From: Sperchopsis tessellata
Lineage: Eukaryota; Arthropoda; Insecta; Coleoptera; Hydrophilidae
Direction: 5' to 3'
Length of the DNA: 64,000 bases
NCBI GenBank assembly: GCA_033557685.1
Contig: JAWQRN010000001.1
Location: 20,591 to 84,590, forward strand
Shown one piece after another: positions 21,601-31,800 of this stretch; within the stretch, counting starts at the first letter, position 1; the number at the start of each line of letters is the position of its first letter. The notes below the pieces were generated by a model that worked only from the letters and a program-made list of their open reading frames with translations, was not told the origin of the DNA and did no database searches. A program made the translations under genes and the position numbers.

Positions 21601-23880
21601 TGTCAAAAATGGGAATAAAGTTAATATATGAAGGTAATTTCTATTAACAATTTTGAAGCAATATATATTGGCACCATTCAATTTGTATAAGCTTTTTCAT
21701 CACAATGACATAAATCATCATTTGCCAAGTGTACATTGAAATAGCAATAATATTATAGTTAGTTATTATTAATTATAAAACCACAGAATAGACTATTCAA
21801 AATGACTAATTGCATAAATTTGAAGGCAATATGACATAGAAATTAACATAATAGTCTTATTTATTTGATTATATGCAGTAAAAAATGGGTCGAGCCAAAA
21901 CTGAACGCAAGAAATTCTTCAGGTTCAGGTTATTAAAAAATGACAGCCAAGGTTTTATAGACTTGGTGGTAAAGTTAAAACCACAAATCATTATATGGAA
22001 AAATAAGATGTGTACAAAAGGAAGCAACCAAAAGCTCTAGACAACTTAAACCGGAATTTAATCTTACTATAAGATCTTCGATAAGGCATTGTCATATTAC
22101 GGTAAGTTTAAAATCTAAGCAACCAAGAAAACCTTCACAGTTTAATTTCAGACAAACTCTACACAGAATATTATCTTGTGGACAGATCAATCTAAAGTAG
22201 CATTGTTTAATTAAAGTATTCGACAGATTGTTGAAAGATCCTCAGCGAAAAGATATTACCAAAACAATTAAAACATGGGGATTGTAGAGTGATATGGGGT
22301 TGTTTTTCTTAGTATGGTGTTGATCCAATTTATTGGATAAATGAAAATATAAATGCAGAAGTTTATGTTAGCATCCTGCACAACGTGTTACTTCCTTTTG
22401 TGGAAGAAGAAATGTCTGCAAAATGGTTACTAATGCAAGACTTCAAACCAAATCACATTTATCATATAGCTAAGAAGTGGCTGAGGAACAATAAAATTGA
22501 TCTTTAGGTCTGACCTTCACAATTACGAAACCTTAATCCGAGTGAAAACTTATGGACTGACATTAAAATAACGTATATGCTATAAGCAACCCGAAGTGCA
22601 GATGAATTATGGACATCTATACAATTATCATAGGCAGATGTTAGCGAATAGTTGACTCTACGCCACACAGATGTTATACAGAGAGGAGGTCATAGATCCA
22701 AGTATTAGATAAATCTATTAACATATTCATTGTTGGATAGATTTTATTTATTTCTTAAATATTTTTGGGTGAGAATGCTACTTTATTGCATATTGACAAT
22801 TTTTTTTCTAAAATATTACCAGGGCTGAAGTTGGGGACACCGCTGGGACCTTCCCACTAAACAATAACCTATGTGATAGTTTCATTACAACTCTTAAACA
22901 CAACACAATAATTAAGAAAAGAAAAGCAAGAGTTTTCTAAGATGGTAAAGGAGTTTTGCTTATCAAATGAATGTTTAGCAAATTCAGTTCAGCAGTTAAT
23001 CAGTTTCATAGTGTTAAGGCCTCCACGTTATAGCCAAGACCTAGTACCTTCAGACTGTTTTTATTTCAAAACATAACAAGCACAAGAAGTCAAAGATGCT
23101 ATTGAACAATATTTTAGGTTGCCTGATTTTTTCCCTGAGGATACGAGATGGTTTGAAAAAATTAAATAAGTGAAACTGTAGAAAAGTCATGTAAAAAAAT
23201 AAAATTGTTAATGTTACAGCTTTATAGATTCGTAACCAAAATACACTCATATTTTGTGAACATAATATTGTTTTCTTCTTGAAGGGATATGATTTAAATA
23301 TTTTTAAACGTCTTAACTAATGTTCAACAGAAACATATATTGCACTACCAACATATTATATAGTTTAAGTTACTATTAATATATGTAACTGTTTTAAACC
23401 AAATACAAACCTTTCAATTGGACACTTTGATTATATTTCAACTGTATAATTTTATCAAAAGCTGCATCAACATCGTCTAGTGTAAATAATGAAAATTCTT
23501 GCATATTATAGTGAGATTGGTACAAATCATACATGAACATTTGACCCATTTTGTAAACTGGAATGGTGGAGTATATAGGGCAGTTTAGTCCCAATTTTCC
23601 AACTAAATAAGGCAATGCTCCTAAATGAGTTACATCTGGATAAGATATGAGTACAGCGTCAATACTGTGAATATGCCTACAATAAAATTTCTATTATATT
23701 AAACAGTTTTGGTCAAACGTATAAATGCTACCTTTTGATCTCTTTGATAACTTCAAAATTGAATTTCTCGTCCCATCCACAATCCAGCAATATACGTACA
23801 TCATCTACTTGCAATAAGTAGCAAGGGGGTGATTCATCCATGGCCCCCGAAAGAGCAGTAACTTTAATGATTGAGGTCAT
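6678..23880 (-). CDS. CPSF2: Cleavage and polyadenylation specificity factor subunit 2 (CPSF100)
   Basis: A complete minus-strand gene of 10 coding exons: 23880-23732, 23676-23411, 15825-15580, 12302-11891, 10321-10169, 10055-9778, 9683-9403, 7990-7846, 7781-7594 and 6770-6678. All introns are GT..AG and the frame is kept throughout, giving 736 aa; vertebrate CPSF2 is about 780. The protein starts [12 protein letters not shown] and ends QQYGIL. Exons 1-3 form the first metallo-beta-lactamase half ([64 protein letters not shown]). Exon 4 is the beta-CASP domain ([28 protein letters not shown]). Exons 5-6 carry an acidic/charged linker; exon 7 on is the C-terminal region ([20 protein letters not shown]). 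The HxHxDH metal site is absent ([13 protein letters not shown]), as known for CPSF100, the catalytically inactive partner of CPSF73 in the nuclear complex that cleaves pre-mRNA 3' ends. Introns 2 (7.6 kb) and 3 (3.3 kb) are filled with transposons. Confidence 0.96.
7991..9402. other. CPSF2 intron 7, no recognised features
   Basis: About 1.4 kb of AT-rich intron. The stretch 8270-8760 is less AT-rich and may be old transposon sequence, but no family is recognisable from translation on either strand. Confidence 0.4.
10322..11890. other. CPSF2 intron 4, with a small imperfect hairpin
   Basis: No coding sequence is recognised. At about 10643-10680 the strand can fold back on itself: tgaagatgcagtttt and, 2 nt later, its near reverse complement aaaacagcatcttca. 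The block around 10610-10930 is less AT-rich than its surroundings and may be an old element, but no family is recognisable. Confidence 0.4.
12780..13560 (+). mobile_element. mariner transposase relic in CPSF2 intron 3
   Basis: Broken plus-strand frames follow the C-terminal two thirds of a mariner transposase. In order: [21 protein letters not shown] (split by frameshift near 13125), [16 protein letters not shown] sequence (13190-13230), [21 protein letters not shown] (13275-13335; the HDNA box of the DD34D triad reads HNNA), HNDVQVQLL, then SKRRAF and [17 protein letters not shown] sequence near 13430-13510. A catalytic Asp is therefore lost as well as the frame. No terminal inverted repeats were found. 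It lies on the opposite strand to CPSF2, in its intron. Confidence 0.7.
13978..14981 (-). mobile_element. Internally deleted mariner element with terminal inverted repeats
   Basis: The minus strand begins TTGGGTTGGACAACAAGTAA and the plus strand at the other end TTGCGTTGGCCAAAAAATAA, inverted copies of a mariner end. Both are bounded by TA target duplications (13976-13977 and 14982-14983). Inside, on the minus strand, 14657-14457 encodes the N-terminal HTH part ([40 protein letters not shown]), and near 14107-14020 the C-terminus ([18 protein letters not shown]). Most of the DDE catalytic core between them is missing or scrambled, so the 1004-bp copy is shorter than the usual 1.3 kb and cannot encode a transposase. 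Confidence 0.88.
15108..15325. mobile_element. Small terminal-inverted-repeat element (MITE-like)
   Basis: The left end (15108-15135) reads aaataaaaagcaggatgtcc and on into ttccaca. The right end (15296-15325) is its reverse complement with a small 2-3 base difference. The interior is about 160 bp, non-coding, and contains the block gtgaccggtttcgaccattc, followed by aggtcataatcaagc. That 'accggtttcgacc...aggtcat' block is, from general experience, frequent in arthropod repeats. It lies in CPSF2 intron 3. No clear target duplication was seen. Confidence 0.65.
16925..17184 (-). mobile_element. tRNA-derived SINE with 14-bp target duplication
   Basis: On the minus strand the element starts with a tRNA-like head. 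It carries an A box (TAGCTCAGCGGCTAAG) and a B box (GGTTCGAGTTCC), the internal promoter of RNA polymerase III. It ends in cgacgttaaataaac. It is flanked by a perfect 14-bp direct repeat, aaactttaagattg, at 16911-16924 and 17185-17198, as left by target-primed reverse transcription. A second copy of the same family is at 24857-25172. It sits in CPSF2 intron 2, in the same orientation as the gene. Confidence 0.88.
17845..18640 (+). mobile_element. Merlin (ISXO2/IS1595-like) DNA transposase relic
   Basis: Plus-strand frames, broken by shifts, follow the eukaryotic Merlin transposase. In order: [17 protein letters not shown], then [17 protein letters not shown] (the first half of a zinc ribbon), [43 protein letters not shown], then [38 protein letters not shown] and NSIKG. 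The SDCWKAY and LTVNHS..F..P.TG.HTN.IEG blocks are diagnostic of the ISXO2-like DDE domain. Stops and shifts make it non-functional. It lies in CPSF2 intron 2 on the opposite strand. Terminal repeats were not located. Confidence 0.8.
19290..20565 (+). mobile_element. hAT-like transposase relic (DUF4371/ZMYM1-like)
   Basis: Plus-strand frames follow the DUF4371 and dimerisation region of a hAT-type transposase. They read [17 protein letters not shown] (19570), [20 protein letters not shown] (19640), [16 protein letters not shown] with the alternative frame [20 protein letters not shown] (19920) and [17 protein letters not shown] sequence (20130), then near the end [26 protein letters not shown]. 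The combination 'CCPTAVAFFNFLQSLYSFFSVSTHRW' is typical of this family. Deletions remove the first part of the transposase. Non-functional, in CPSF2 intron 2. Confidence 0.65.
21885..22720 (+). mobile_element. Tc1-like transposase relic
   Basis: Plus-strand frames give [14 protein letters not shown] (22165; the first catalytic Asp region, W-[ST]-D-[EQ]-[ST]), [21 protein letters not shown] (22275), [20 protein letters not shown] (22365), [11 protein letters not shown] (the QD-N-P-H box in changed form) and [16 protein letters not shown] (22530; the third acidic region, NP.ENLW). This is the normal order for a Tc1-type DD34E transposase. Several stops and frameshifts; no terminal repeats were identified. 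In CPSF2 intron 2. Confidence 0.75.
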
Positions 23881-24856
23881 CTCGTTAAATTATAGAATTA
23901 CAGTTTCAGGTTAAGTAGTTATATATACAAAACATAACCTTAATTTCTAGTTTTTATAAATACAAATTTTCAGTCACTAATTTCTATTCGGACATTTAAT
24001 TATTATCCCACATTTACGTGTGAGGCAAGATTTAATTTGGGTCCTCTTAATTGCATATTCAGGTAATTCGACTCCTGACAAATTAACGGATTTCAAGAAG
24101 CGGTATAAAATAGTTGCCAACTGTAGATTATTTGTCAGATGTAAGTTTCTTGGATGACGTAAGATGATCACATAATGAGACCGCATTTACTAAATTACTT
24201 TACTAAGTGGGATAACTAGTGAACGAAAAATGTTCAGCTTACGATAAAAATTTTAAGAAAAACTTTTGATGATAAAACGGATCCATAAGATAGGTAAATC
24301 ATGATTTCCTCTTCATTGATTACACTGCCACTTTGTTTAACTAGAAACGACTCTATAAAAAATGAATAGTGACTATGTTGAATTCCATGTAGTGCTATTT
24401 ATCTTATTTTTACATTTGGGTACATCAGATACTTATCGCAACATTAAAATTTTAGGTTATAGAACTATCTGTAGGAGGAATAATGCACACATTTAAACAT
24501 ACAAACTTGTTTAAATAGGGGGTATCTTAAATTTAATTGAACATTGTTTTATTTCTTATTAGTAATACGACTCCATTTCAGTTTACTGGGACGTTACTTT
24601 GCTGCGACCAGAACATAACAAATCCTGGGATCTTTGTCCAATTTTCTCAATAGAGAAAGGAAATTATCTCTTGATAAAACTTTTAAAATCTGCTTGATGT
24701 ACATCGTCCGATTATGCCGTGTCTTCTGTGGTTACGAAGCAAAATCCCATATTTGACAGCTTTAGCATACCCAAAATCAGGTTTGAGGCAGATTACACAG
24801 AAGCCTATTTTTTCATAAATATGATACTCCATAGAGACTTGAAAGTTGAAACAGTA
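23881..24856. other. Intergenic region upstream of CPSF2 (5' UTR/promoter side)
   Basis: This holds the untranslated leader and promoter of CPSF2, but no TATA box or initiator could be assigned with confidence. No protein-like sequence was recognised. It ends at a SINE insertion. Confidence 0.35.
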
Positions 24857-25172
24857 TTGTTTGTTTGTTTATTTAACGTCGGTCTCTTTCAGCTGCTATG
24901 GCCAACCACCGAAGCCAGGGATCAGGCTCCCACACCTGGAAATTTTGACGCATCCAGTGTTCCAACTGGTATTAGGTTCTTTTACGTGCACGTGGTATTC
25001 ATTTACCTACAACCTACAATACACGGAACCCACAGTTTTACGTGCCTCCCGGAAGACGAGTACCACAAAGACTTTTCCCTAATCACAAAAAAAACCGACA
25101 GCTTCTGAGTCTCGAACCCGAGACTCTACACTTAGTAGCCTAGTACTTAGCCACTGAGCTAACGAGATGGCT
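24857..25172 (-). mobile_element. tRNA-derived SINE, second copy
   Basis: Same family as the copy at 16925-17184. Minus-strand A box TAGCTCAGTGGCTAAG, B box GGTTCGAGACTC, and the same 3' end cgacgttaaataaac followed by (aac)n-like sequence. It is flanked by gttgaaacagta (24845-24856) and gttgagacagta (25173-25184), a 12-bp target duplication with one mismatch. It is about 55 bp longer than the first copy because it keeps an extra internal segment (about 25010-25075). It lies between CPSF2 and MYG1. Confidence 0.85.
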
Positions 25173-25184
25173 GTTGAGACAGTA

Positions 25185-26369
25185 GAAGAAAACGTCAAAG
25201 CTAATGCTACGACCTTGTATCTCGGCATAGAGGATCATCCAAACCCCCTCGTAAGTAGCTTTGGGTCATACAACCCGCTGTAGATACGTCATAAACATCC
25301 CCTAGCACTATTTCTACACCGCTAAAAACCTTTTTACTCCAAATTTCATAAATTATGGCCACCCATTTCCGTTCAAACTTTTACAAAAATACATTACAAC
25401 TAAATTTACACAAACATTTACTTCAAGTGTCAAAGTTTTTGTAATAACTGTCAATCTTATAAAATGTGATTCCAGGAATGCTATTGAGGCATAAAAATAT
25501 TTCCCATTAGCGATTAAAAACAAAGTGGTTGATCTCTGGAGAGTAGAAGTGCAACCCTCAGATAGTGGATAGGGTTCAATTGTTACATCTGTTTAGTGTG
25601 AATTTTGCAATGGATGGAACGACATAAAAGCAAATAATAGCTCATGTGGAACTTAAAAACGTAGCAAGGAAGGGAAATAAATATATTCTTCGGTGCCTCA
25701 GTGTGACAGTAAAGCAACTGGTGGATTTTCTTTCCATTTATTTCCCAAGGGCAAAGCCAAACGAAAAGTATGGTTACATACTTGAAAATTAGGAAGAAAG
25801 TATCAAAAACAATGATCTTGTGTGGAGAACTTTTCAAACCTGATGATTTTTTCTATTTTGTTGAAATTGGAATCAATTGGCAAAGATCACGTACTGAGAG
25901 GATTGAAATTCACATACAATTCACACTTATGAGCTTTGTGATTCTCCGTAGTTGCTTACGATTGAAAAATAAATTTTAAAAATAAGTATAATTATAAATT
26001 TTAGTTATAATGTAAATATATTAAACTATGAAAATTGTTAAAATTCTCTTCTACTTATTAAAATAGCGCCTGTTATCGCACCCCCCGCTTGAAATGTCGC
26101 GACCCGCTGTGGGGCGTACCTCGTAATTCGCGTTGATTCACTAATACCGTCGTGGTTCATTAAATGCATTAGTATAAAATAATTTACTGGAATTTGTTTA
26201 AATGGTAATAACTCTTTTTGCCGTTTTGTGACATTTTAAGTTTTCGAAGTTTATTGAAAGTAAATCACTGATACAGTCTATTTTTGTTTTCTTCAGTTCT
26301 TCCACGAGATAACTGTATGTTGGCTTTTCTTCTTACAACGTTTCGTCTGCCATTGCAGGAGATACTATC
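25185..26369. other. Intergenic region between CPSF2 and MYG1
   Basis: No recognised gene. The stretch 26065-26160 is clearly richer in C and G than its surroundings and contains several CG dinucleotides; its origin is unknown. Several short open frames here are without recognisable homology. Confidence 0.35.
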
Positions 26370-26374
26370 AAGAT

Positions 26375-26510
26375 ACGTAGCTCTCAAAAGTGCTAAGTAT
26401 CGTCAGACGATACCAATCCAGAGGTGGACCACAATCGACTAACACCTGGAAAACCTGATATTTACTGTGTCTTGAAAGCCTATGTGTACAGTATATTCTA
26501 GTTTTGTTAC
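26375..26510. repeat. Partial, rearranged type B Penelope-related repeat
   Basis: It contains gtagctctcaaaagtgctaa (a subrepeat in reverse orientation relative to what follows), then gaggtggaccacaatcgac, then acacctggaaaacctgatat and ttactgtg. The last blocks match the second half of the repeats at 5395-5632 and 31627-31835 in forward orientation. The piece therefore appears to be a mosaic of inverted and direct parts. It is about 400 bp upstream of the MYG1 start codon. Confidence 0.45.
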
Positions 26511-26925
26511 TGTAGATGTAGAAATATGTTGGTAGTCTCTTATTATTCTAATATTAGATTTCCCCGATGTACAAACGGTGTTCACTACACAGAATAGCTA
26601 CTCTACCTTAGAAAAGGTTTTATATGCACGTAAGGCATGAAGCCTACTGGTACATGTCATCAAATTTAGTTACTCACTAGTAGTAGCTATTCTGTGGTTA
26701 CTCACACGAAGTAGGTATTCTTTGTGCTATTTCGTACTGTACATTTCTGATGGTTAATTGAATGGTTTTAAACATTGTATACAGTATTTGTAGCTACATT
26801 ACAAAAAGTGTAAAATATTTTTTGAACAATGGAAAAGTGTTCTGTTTTAAAATTATGTAATTCAAATAGTATATTTATCAGCCGTTTTTTTTTTTGAGGT
26901 TAGATTACTAAATGAACCATTCAGC

Positions 26926-28759
26926 ATGAATTTTGGCGCCAGACTTTCACGATATCCGGTTATAAATACAATACAAGGTGTTTGGAGAGGGTACGTAATT
27001 GTAGGTATTAAAATAATTTTTATATTGGGTTTGATTTTTTATAATTGAGTTATATTTTTGTGTTTTATCTTTATAACAATACAATACAATTTAAAGAATT
27101 TAATAATACTTGTCTTTCAGATTTGTTGACATGGCTACTACAGAGAAAATCCCAAAAGTTGTGAAGAAAATTGGTACACACAGTGGAGTTTTTCATTGCG
27201 ATGAAGCTTTAGCTTGTTTCATGTTGAAACAGCTGCCAGAGTATGAAGATGCAGAAATAATCCGAACTAGAGATGAAAATGTATGTATTTTTTCAATATA
27301 TTTGAATTGAAAATTAGTTTCTAAATCTAATATTTGTGAAAAATATGTTTTATTTTTTCAGGTGTTAAGTACATGCGATGTAGTAGTTGATGTAGGTGGT
27401 GTTTACGATTACAAGAAAAATAGATTTGATCATCATCAACGTGGATTTGAAGAGACTTTTTCTACTATTCTTCCCCATATTGCAAAGAATAAAAATATTC
27501 GGTAAGTTTAAAATATCATAAACTGTTCGAATCTACAATGTCATATGACTAATGGTATTTAGATTAGTGAGGGGAATTATCGAACTATTCTATTGTTAAA
27601 ATCTATTCAATGAATTTAACCTATAAATTTTTCATTCGAATAACTTTTTCTTTTGAATGATTTTTTTCATTTAAATGATATATATGTATTCATTTGATCA
27701 TTCATTTAACCAAGAGCTGTGTGATATTCTAACGAGATGGTCTAGCTACCTGTGTACGAAGACTTACCTACCTGTTTTAGCTGATTGCATGCATTTTAAT
27801 TACATTGTGGGTATCGTCAAGAAGACTGGCTGGTGTTTACAACCACATCGTTTCGGAGAAAGTTGTGCCTGTTGCCAAAAGCCCATAGGCTGATATTGTA
27901 AACAATAATTTGGCACAGATCCACGCTGCAGTAAACAATTTTGATCATCTTTTATTAGTACTTAGAAAACTGTACAATTCTGTTAATTGCTCACGCTTTA
28001 TATAAAATATTGATGAAAAATGTAAAGAGATAGTTTAGTTATTAAATTATATTGCAATCAGGCCTGTTACTAGCGCTCAAGCAACTCAGACACCGTCTGA
28101 CGGCGGCACTTTGCAGAGACGGCAAAACATTAAAGGCTGAGAAACTTCCATGGGTGAGGCTTTATATTATAAATTATCTATTTTTAAAATGATTCTTATA
28201 ACGGCAATATTTTAAATATATTTTTTATAGCAAATGTATAGATATTATATATTTACAAGTTAATTAGACAAAAGTTATTCTTACTTTTTCTATTAATGAA
28301 CTAATAACAGTTGGGAGTGAGATTAGAAACCGATTTTCTGAAATGTTAATTCCATTAATTGTTTATACAGGCTGTTGCTGTTAGAAACTTTTCTTACTGA
28401 TCTTCAAAATTGGTAAATGAACCCCCTGTTGATGTTTTCCATTCAGATTCACTGGTTTTCCCTATGAAATGCCATAAAATGGTGGCTTTTGTTAAAGACA
28501 TGTATCTTAGAGTATAAAACCCAACAAAATCTAGTAGTGTTGAGATTAATTTAGTATTTTTTTACCAGTAAGTATTCATTTCAATTTTCAGAATAATGTT
28601 TACTAAATTGCGCAGTAATGAAGAGACCGAGAATTTTCAAAGTACAAATATGTATAAAAAAAACATCAGGAACGGAAACTTTGATTGATAAAACTGTTAT
28701 TTTTGTTACATTGGCTATCATCTCTGAACATATTAATGAAACAGTATTCAAATTTTGTA

Positions 28760-28808
<49 letters not shown>

Positions 28809-31800
28809 AACTTTATAACATATATGTGAATGCCTGAAGACCGGGGCTAAAACGGGTACGTAGTAGATCTAAGTAGGGTTAAGTAGACCATCTCATCAGA
28901 ATTTCACTGGGCCCTTGGCTTGGATGTACCACTAAAATTAAGTGACTAAACTGAAAAACTTATTCTTAATATTGCCATATAGTTTCTCCCGCCAGTTACC
29001 CGTGCTTGGTTAATTATATGAATATAGAAATAAAATTAAAATGAAAAAAACATTCAAAAGAAAAATGCATTCGAAAAAAAAATGTATTCGATAGTTAACA
29101 ATGTACTAATGATAACTATCGATTGTTCATTTCATTTCATAGTGCCTATCATTAGAATGGATACATATATTCGAATGAAAAAAATTCATTAAAATAAAAA
29201 AACTATCGAATGATTTATTCGTTAGTGTACAATATAATATCAATAACTATCGATAGGTCATTTCATTTGCTAGTACCCATCACTAATTTAGCTATTTGAG
29301 AATTGTTAGATTTTTTTATAGTAAGTTAGAAGTATAAGTTCAGTTTTATATAAAAAGTTTTATATAGAACGTAAATGCTGGCCTTGTAAGTTCAATTAAG
29401 GGGAATATCACCCATCAAAATATGGTATTAGTGTCTTGTTCACAATAAAAACTAAAAAAAAGATTTCTGTTTTGAGAAAATTTTAAAATTATTTAAAGGT
29501 TTACTTTGTACACTTGGGGACAACGTAAAAGTACATTAATTTGCGTAGGCTTCATGACCTAATTGTACAATGAATTGAAGATATGGAAAAGTAGCAACTT
29601 GTAGGACACTTTTATCTGTAAAGAGTGTAATAAAAAAAAATATATGTTTTAAACGCGAAGTTACATTTTTTAGATTGCAAATATATTGTTTTACAAAATT
29701 TTACATCATCGCTTTAATACAAATGGCTTTTCATTAAAAATAACTGCATACAAATGAACTTTGAATCCTTCATTGTATTTAATTTTCCTTTACATTTTTT
29801 CACCTGTGACTATAAAAAAAGAAACTTATCTAGCAACAAAAAATGAGTCGCCTTAAGTTCGGAATACTAATTCAAACTGTTACTAGTTGTGAAAAATTTC
29901 ATTAGGTAAAATCTTTATATACGACTTTTTCCATGCAGACATGTTTTTCCCACCTTCCAAGGGTTTGAATAGGGTATAAAATCTTTAATAGTAAGTAGGT
30001 TTACTACACATTGTAAATAAGATGCAGGAACATATTTTAAATGTTCTGTTAAAATCTAATCTAAAAATATTTTTTTTTTCAGATTAAGTTCAGCAGGTTT
30101 AGTGTATGTTCATTTTGGAATTGAAGTCATAACAGAAATTCTAAAGAAGAAACATTTTGTTGCGAGTTCAGATTGTATCTCTAGATTATATACCGCAGTG
30201 TACGATAGTTTTGTTGAAGAGTTGGACGCTATAGATAATGGGGTGCCTATGTATGCTGAAGGACATCCAAGGTACAGAATTAACACTCATTTGAGTGCAA
30301 GAGTACACAGACTTAACCCAGAGTGGAATTCCGCTGACCCAGAACCTTCAGATGAATTGTTTAAAAAAGCAATGGAACTAGTAGGAACAGAATTTACAGA
30401 TCAAATTGTCCTAGTAAGAATTTTTGTTAATAGAAACGTTTGATGAAAACATTTTGCTCTAAACTAAAATATATGAAATAACTTTTTAATTGATACAATT
30501 CTATATTTAGATATACTTCCTAAGAATAAGATATTTGGATATACTTCTTGAGAATGAGATATATTGTGATTATTGTATCTAAGGAAGTTTTTTGATGGGA
30601 ATCCATTTTATGAGCCAAGGAGAAGAATACAATTTTTTTTAATAATTTGATACTAAGTGGCATCATGCCCTTTTACTCCAAACCTTTTGAGGAGTTTCTT
30701 ACAACTCTACTAAATAATCATATTAATCATGTTCGTATATTGCCAGAGGCCCATCCCATGACGGCAATACGGGTGATTTTTGTTATCTGCTTTCTGACAC
30801 TAATGACTGCTAATGTTTTGAATTTGTTGGAATTTGAATACATTTAACACCAAAAATATCAATTTGTTATCCTTAAGATGGATTTATTAACTTGCATCAC
30901 AATTATAACTTTTTTTTGACCACGTTACGTACATTAAGTTGGTTTGTATTTCTGGATGTGGGAACCAGCCATCTTATAGTACCAAACATCATCACAATGT
31001 GCCCAATCGTTTTTTTGTAAAGTGTTGTCATCGCTCCGTGTGTATAGTTTATTATGATCTGCCATGAAATGTTCCTTAGTACTAGCATCAAAATTTTGTC
31101 AATCAAGCTTACATGTTACATAAAGTGCTTCAGTGAAATTTACACTTTGATTCTTCGTTGAACCATCTTTTATCCTCTTAAGGTGTAATATCTATGAGCT
31201 TAGGTCTGCCACTGATTCAACACATTTAGGAAGTACAGTGAACCCTCGAGTTTCTGGAGTTCAATTTAACGGACTTTGGATTTAATGGACAAAATTTCCG
31301 GTCTTTGTGTCAAATGTGCAAATTAACACCCAGTTAATTTTCAAATGCTTTTAACCAAGATTTGCTTATACTTAAATTAACAAGTTATTTTTTTTTTATT
31401 AATTCACTTTTATTTTTAACAAAGTTTAGCGAATAGGCTGTATGTTGGGAAAAACGCGATAGTAATTTCACCGACAAGACACTGTTTATGACACGGTATC
31501 ATGAACAAGAAGGCACGATTCAAAGCACCAACGGAACAATATGTGTACCCGTGTTATAATTTACTTAGACATTTATGTGTAGTACTAATGGAAAAATATG
31601 TTTTTTATAAATATATCATAAATTTAATTCACACTTTTATTTCACACATGTTATTCTATTATTAGCACTTTTAAGAGCTTCTCGGCACCTATAACTAGCA
31701 CTTTTCAGAGCTTCATGGCAATATATAATTACCACTTTTAAGAGCTACATGTCTTAATAATGTCCCCTGCAACAGTGGACGAAACTTCGGCAAAACCAAA

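Noticed and set aside
23050..23250. Minus-strand open frame in CPSF2 intron 2
   Set aside because: No family resemblance and no splice sites joining it to CPSF2; the exon 2 to exon 3 junction is already in frame without it. The plus strand here ([23 protein letters not shown]) suggests another decayed mariner tail, but the evidence is too short to call.
16925..25172. Calling the SINE heads as functional tRNA genes
   Set aside because: They keep A and B boxes but do not fold as a full tRNA with an anticodon stem and acceptor, and they continue into a shared non-tRNA body with target duplications.
27110..27310. Reading MYG1 as starting at the ATG at 27110
   Set aside because: That ATG would lie within the intron 1 polypyrimidine tract just ahead of the acceptor (tgtctttcag, ending 27120). 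The spliced model from 26926 is in frame and gives a sensible N-terminus.
28763..29290. CRISPR-like or regulatory array from the repeated attcgaatg and aactatcgat blocks
   Set aside because: Spacing is irregular and the blocks are explained as subterminal repeats of a transposon.
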